Source: Candidatus Omnitrophota bacterium
GTDB taxonomy: Bacteria; Omnitrophota; Gorgyraeia; 1-14-0-20-64-10
Direction of reading: 5' to 3'
DNA length: 35,233 bases
NCBI GenBank assembly: GCA_016201735.1
Contig: JACQCH010000035.1
Coordinates: 1-35,233, forward strand
Each line of letters opens with the position of its first letter. The first letter of the stretch is position 1. The notes below the pieces were generated by a model. That model did not search any database. It was not told the origin of the DNA and was given only the letters and a program-made list of their open reading frames with translations. Position numbers and translations under genes: made by a program. Below, one piece after another: positions 32,034 to 35,233 of the stretch.

Positions 32034-33238
32034 TGTCCCACCGTGAAGTTGAGTTGGAAGATCGGCAGCAGCATCGAAAAAACAATTCCCCCCACAACGA
32101 GCCCCACCAACAGGATCATCACCGGTTCAATCAGTGTTCCTAAGATCTTGACCTCCCGGTCCACTTCCTGATGGTAGCGTACCCCGGCTTTCTCAAAGGC
32201 AGCGGATAAATCTCCCTGAGCTTCCCCCATCGCGATCATGGTCAAAAGAAACGGCTCCTTTAAACCGACCCGGCGCAGACCGGCGGAGAGACTCAATCCC
32301 TCCACCACCAGATGATGACTCTGCTGCACCTGGGCTTTGAGATAGGGCCGGCTCACCGTCGCGGCCCCCAACTGCAGGGCCTGCGGCAGCGGCAGCCCAT
32401 GTCCTAACAGGAGTCCCAGGTTGGAGGATAAACGGGCAATCTCCGCATGCGCGATCAGCCGGCCAAACCAGGGCAGCCGGCCTAAAATCTTCATCCCCCA
32501 TTGAATCCAAGGGATGTTAAACCACCCCTGCCGGGTTCCGACGAACCCCGCCAGAAGGACCAAGAAGCCGCAACCGGCAGCCCAGAACAATCCTCGCCCT
32601 GAGGCAACCATCAGCCGCGTTAAGCCAGGAAGGGGCTGTCCGGTCTCAGCAAAAAGAAGGGCCAGCTTCGGCACCACCACCCACATCAAGACCGCCACCG
32701 TTCCAACTCCGATGGTCAGAACAAAGAGGGGATAGACCAGCGCTCCCCACACCTTCGCGATCAGCTCCCCTTCCGTCTCCACCTGCTGGGCCAACGCCTG
32801 CAGCACCTGCTCAAGCCCTCCGCTCGCCTCTCCCGACTTGACCAGACTCACTGCCACCGGAGGAAAACAACCCCCAAACCCTTCCATCGCCTCGCCCAAA
32901 CCGACGCCCGCCGTCACCCGCTCCTCAAGGATTCTCGTGATTTGGCCGGTGGGGCGCCCTTGTTCCTGTTCGGCGAGCAGATGAAGGGCCTGGGTGAGAC
33001 TTAAACCGGCTTGAAGCCCCTGCCCAATCGTCCGGGCCCAGAGGGAAAGGGCCGATCGGGAAAGAGGGCGGGGTTGGACGGAAAGCCGCGAGGGGTTTTT
33101 CTCTTCCAACGGAACGACTTCCAGAGGATATAAACGCATCTCCTTCAAGTGGGCGATCGCCCCCTGGAGATCCACGGCTTCGATCACCCCGGAGGCTTCG
33201 CTCCTTGAATCCTGCTTGGCCCGGTAGGTGAACTGCAT
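32030..33238 (-). CDS. gspF: Type II secretion inner-membrane platform protein GspF
   Basis: A polytopic platform protein that, with GspE, drives pseudopilus assembly. It holds two repeated GspF cytoplasmic domains (about 65-165 and 265-370), each with the LxxGLxLxQAL pattern and ESGEASGGL-type turns, and membrane helices near 168-190, 220-240 and 372-395. The 402-residue length is standard. AAGGG lies six bases before the ATG, which is nine bases after gspE. Confidence 0.95.
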   Translation of the reverse strand: MQFTYRAKQDSRSEASGVIEAVDLQGAIAHLKEMRLYPLEVVPLEEKNPSRLSVQPRPLSRSALSLWARTIGQGLQAGLSLTQALHLLAEQEQGRPTGQITRILEERVTAGVGLGEAMEGFGGCFPPVAVSLVKSGEASGGLEQVLQALAQQVETEGELIAKVWGALVYPLFVLTIGVGTVAVLMWVVVPKLALLFAETGQPLPGLTRLMVASGRGLFWAAGCGFLVLLAGFVGTRQGWFNIPWIQWGMKILGRLPWFGRLIAHAEIARLSSNLGLLLGHGLPLPQALQLGAATVSRPYLKAQVQQSHHLVVEGLSLSAGLRRVGLKEPFLLTMIAMGEAQGDLSAAFEKAGVRYHQEVDREVKILGTLIEPVMILLVGLVVGGIVFSMLLPIFQLNFTVGQ

Positions 33239-33247
33239 GGAGAACCC

Positions 33248-34684
33248 TTACGCCGCCTCCATCTGGGTGACGCGCATTACCTCCTCAACGGTCGTCAATC
33301 CCTGCCGGACCTTCTCCATGCCGTCTTCCCGAAGGGTGCGCATTCCCTTGGATCGAGCGAGCTTTTGAATTTGACCGGCGGCGGCTCGCTGGAAAATCAG
33401 GTCGCGGATGTCGTCATCCAAAATAAGAAACTCAAAGATCCCGGTGCGCCCCTTGTACCCGGTCTGGCGGCACCCCTGGCAGCCGTCGCCGCGGCAGTCG
33501 GGACAGATCAACCGGACCAGCCGCTGAGCGATGGCGCACTCCAGAGAAGAAGCCACCAGATACGGCTCTATCCCCATGTTGAGAAGGCGGGTCGTGCATC
33601 CGGCGGCATCGTTCGTGTGCAGGGTGGAAAAAACCAGGTGCCCTGTCAGGGCCGTCCGGATCGCTGTCTCGGCCGTCTCAGAATCCCGGACCTCACCCAC
33701 CATGATCACATCCGGATCGTGCCGGAGGATCGACCGAAGCGCCGTGGCAAAGTTGAAGTTAATCTTTGGGTGCACCTGCATCTGGGTGATCCCTTCCATG
33801 AGGTATTCGATCGGGTCCTCGATGGTGATCATCTTCCGCTTCCGGTCATTGACCTTGGCCAGGCAGGCGTACAGGGTGGTCGTCTTCCCGGAGCCGGTGG
33901 GCCCGCTGACGAAAACGATTCCATGGGGTTTGACGAGCAGCCCTTCCAGGACGCCCTGGTGATCCGGCAAAAGCCCCAACTGCTCCAGCCCCAAGAAGAC
34001 GTTGGTCGAAAGAAGCCGGATCATCACCGACTCCCCAAAGGGGCTCGGCAGGATCGAGATCCTCAAATCCAGGTCCCGCCCTCCCACCTTCACCTTGGCC
34101 CTGCCATCCTGCGGCAAGCGATGCTCCGCCACGTTCAGGTTCGACATCACCTTGATCCGGGAAGCAATCTCCGAATGAAATTGTTTCAAGACCGGGGGAA
34201 CGGGGACGTCGTACAGAATTCCATCGATTCGATACCGGATCATCAGGTGATGCTCGTACGGCTCCAGGTGGATGTCGGTTGCCCGATCACGGACCGCTTC
34301 CAGAAGCAGTTGATTGACAAACTTGATCGTCGAGGCCTGCCCGCCGATCTTGTCCAGATCGGCCACCGCCTCGGTGAATTCCACCGCCGGCGGAAGCTCC
34401 GCGGTGGCCACCATCGCTTCCACCGTCTCCGCCCCCACTCCGTAATACTGGCGGATCGCTTCTTCCAGCTCCTGTGCGCTCACGACCGTGGCCTGGACCG
34501 GACAGCGCAACAGCATCCGCAGCTCATCCAACACCTTGGTGTTGACCGGCTCCGCCATCGCCACGAAGAGTGTCCCCCCTTCCTTGGCGACGGGCAGCAC
34601 CCGGTAATGGATCACCAAGCGGGCGGGGATCAGCTTAAGGAGATCCGGCTCAAGGGTCTGTTTCTTCAGGGAGATTTTCTTCAT
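33248..34684 (-). CDS. gspE: Type II secretion ATPase GspE
   Basis: The hexameric cytoplasmic ATPase powering pseudopilus assembly. The N-terminal GspE_N domain covers about 10-85. The motor shows Walker A GPTGSGKT (261-268), the Asp box ITIEDPIEY (287-295), Walker B DVIMVGEVRD (325-334) and the His box GHLVFSTLHTND (348-359). A zinc-binding CPDC..CQGC (394-405) follows, typical of GspE/PilB. At 478 residues it has a single short N-domain. It is 11 bases after the preceding small gene, with AGGGG before the ATG. Confidence 0.97.
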   Translation of the reverse strand: MKKISLKKQTLEPDLLKLIPARLVIHYRVLPVAKEGGTLFVAMAEPVNTKVLDELRMLLRCPVQATVVSAQELEEAIRQYYGVGAETVEAMVATAELPPAVEFTEAVADLDKIGGQASTIKFVNQLLLEAVRDRATDIHLEPYEHHLMIRYRIDGILYDVPVPPVLKQFHSEIASRIKVMSNLNVAEHRLPQDGRAKVKVGGRDLDLRISILPSPFGESVMIRLLSTNVFLGLEQLGLLPDHQGVLEGLLVKPHGIVFVSGPTGSGKTTTLYACLAKVNDRKRKMITIEDPIEYLMEGITQMQVHPKINFNFATALRSILRHDPDVIMVGEVRDSETAETAIRTALTGHLVFSTLHTNDAAGCTTRLLNMGIEPYLVASSLECAIAQRLVRLICPDCRGDGCQGCRQTGYKGRTGIFEFLILDDDIRDLIFQRAAAGQIQKLARSKGMRTLREDGMEKVRQGLTTVEEVMRVTQMEAA

Positions 34685-34695
34685 CGGCCCCTAGT

Positions 34696-35013
34696 TTATC
34701 GCTTTCTCTCTTGCAGATACCAATACCAACCGGAATGAAGCTCACTGGGTCCTTTTTCCGACGGAGCCCCGAAAGAGGATCCGGAAACTTTCTGCTGAGG
34801 AGTGTAGGTCACCGAGTCCACCCCTGTCCCGGAATACTCGGGAGGCGGGGACGGAGCCTGCTCCGGCTGCTGAGAGATGGCCGGATATTCTCCTTGGGGG
34901 AGATTCGGCTCTTCCTGATCGACGACCGCCAGGGCGTTCATCTGGCCGATAAAGCAAACCGCGCCCAAAAAGACAATTCCTCTCCACATGGCAGCCCAAT
35001 CCATCCTCCTCAT
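34696..35013 (-). CDS. Small exported protein heading the type II secretion operon
   Basis: About 105 residues, no family recognised. Residues 10-30 (MWRGIVFLGAVCFIGQMNALA) form a signal peptide or anchor. The rest is Pro/Gln/Ser/Glu-rich and probably disordered (QQPEQAPSPPPEYSG), ending in an aromatic, basic tail (HSGWYWYLQERKR). I chose the ATG at 35011-35013, just downstream of a good promoter; the frame is open to 35151, but that part overlaps the promoter. An ATG nine bases later is possible. Being first in the operon suggests a secretion accessory role, but nothing in the sequence shows one. Confidence 0.6.
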   Translation of the reverse strand: MRRMDWAAMWRGIVFLGAVCFIGQMNALAVVDQEEPNLPQGEYPAISQQPEQAPSPPPEYSGTGVDSVTYTPQQKVSGSSFGAPSEKGPSELHSGWYWYLQERKR

Positions 35014-35032
35014 TAAAATAACTCTAAACTCA

Positions 35033-35061
35033 AAGATACTCGATCGAATCTGAAATGTCAA
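35033..35061 (-). promoter_or_regulatory. Sigma-70-type promoter for the type II secretion operon
   Basis: Minus-strand TTGACA (35056-35061, 6/6), a 17-bp spacer and TATCTT (35033-35038, 4/6) predict a start near 35026, 13 bases before the first ATG. It is the best promoter match I found in the window. Confidence 0.65.
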
Positions 35062-35174
35062 GGCAGGACTCACTATTAATCTGGATATTGTTAACTCTAA
35101 CAACGGCGACACGCCGTATCTGTTTAGCCGTTTGAAGTTTCCTCTTGTCAATTCTCCACACCTGAGATAAGTTT

Positions 35175-35205
35175 AAAGCGCTCCCCAGCAGAAAGGGAGT
35201 GCTTT
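35175..35205. terminator. Hairpin terminator upstream of the type II secretion promoter
   Basis: AAAGCGCTCCC and GGGAGTGCTTT form an 11-bp stem with one G-T pair around CAGCAGAAA. It is followed by TTTTGAG on the plus strand and AAACTT on the minus strand, so it would work best for plus-strand transcripts. No plus-strand gene end is visible nearby. Confidence 0.45.
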
Positions 35206-35233
35206 TGAGTCTGCGTCAGGAAGTCCGGAAGTT

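Noticed and set aside
33365-34738. Long plus-strand ORF (457 codons)
   Set aside because: Antisense to gspE; His/Asp/Gln-rich composition typical of a shadow frame.

Overview
This 35.2 kb window comes from a diderm (Gram-negative) bacterium with fairly GC-rich coding DNA. It has a secretin-based type II secretion operon, a Lol-type ABC transporter and an outer-membrane beta-barrel protein. Several kinds of dispersed palindromic repeat sit between and inside genes. I cannot name the phylum. The repeat types and the PilZ-FeeM genes fit lineages such as Nitrospirota, Methylomirabilota, Omnitrophota or deltaproteobacterial groups, but that is inference only.

Layout. (1) 1-2474: the 3' end of a serine recombinase, convergent with a large orphan exported protein. 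(2) 2564-14780, all on the minus strand: a housekeeping operon read as ylxP, rbfA, nrnA, truB, ribF, rpsO, pnp, ftsK, rodZ-like, rimO, pgsA, pgpA. It covers ribosome maturation, RNA decay, flavin supply, chromosome segregation, cell shape and phospholipid synthesis. (3) 14781-16134: stacked hairpins, tRNA-Arg(CCG), a possible 50-residue ORF and a DUF6941-like gene. (4) 16135-22337, plus strand: a nitroreductase-like protein, a SAM methyltransferase broken at an (AG)22 tract, an ABC ATPase, an FtsX-type permease, a LolA-like periplasmic protein and a DUF1302-like beta-barrel, mostly coupled by ATGA overlaps. (5) 22310-25625, minus strand, converging on it: a ThiF/E1-like enzyme and two tandem PilZ-FeeM proteins (c-di-GMP-binding domain plus N-acyl amino acid synthase-like domain). 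(6) 25815-35061, minus strand: a type II secretion operon E-F-G-I-J-K-L-M-C-D behind a good promoter.

Two things stand out. First, three cassettes (2997-3285, 12756-12918, 14290-14493) share a 15-18 bp terminal inverted repeat and fold into a multi-arm, cloverleaf-like structure. Each sits exactly at a gene junction: TGA flanks both ends, and one end supplies the Shine-Dalgarno and GTG start of the next gene (pgpA, truB, rbfA). Other palindromic repeats are inserted in frame in ribF (twice), rimO, ftsK and the orphan protein, and one encodes most of the signal peptide of the LolA-like protein. Second, the region 16135-25625 looks like an uncharacterised envelope-lipid pathway: c-di-GMP-responsive acyl-amino-acid synthesis, modification by ThiF/nitroreductase/methyltransferase enzymes, and transport to the outer membrane.
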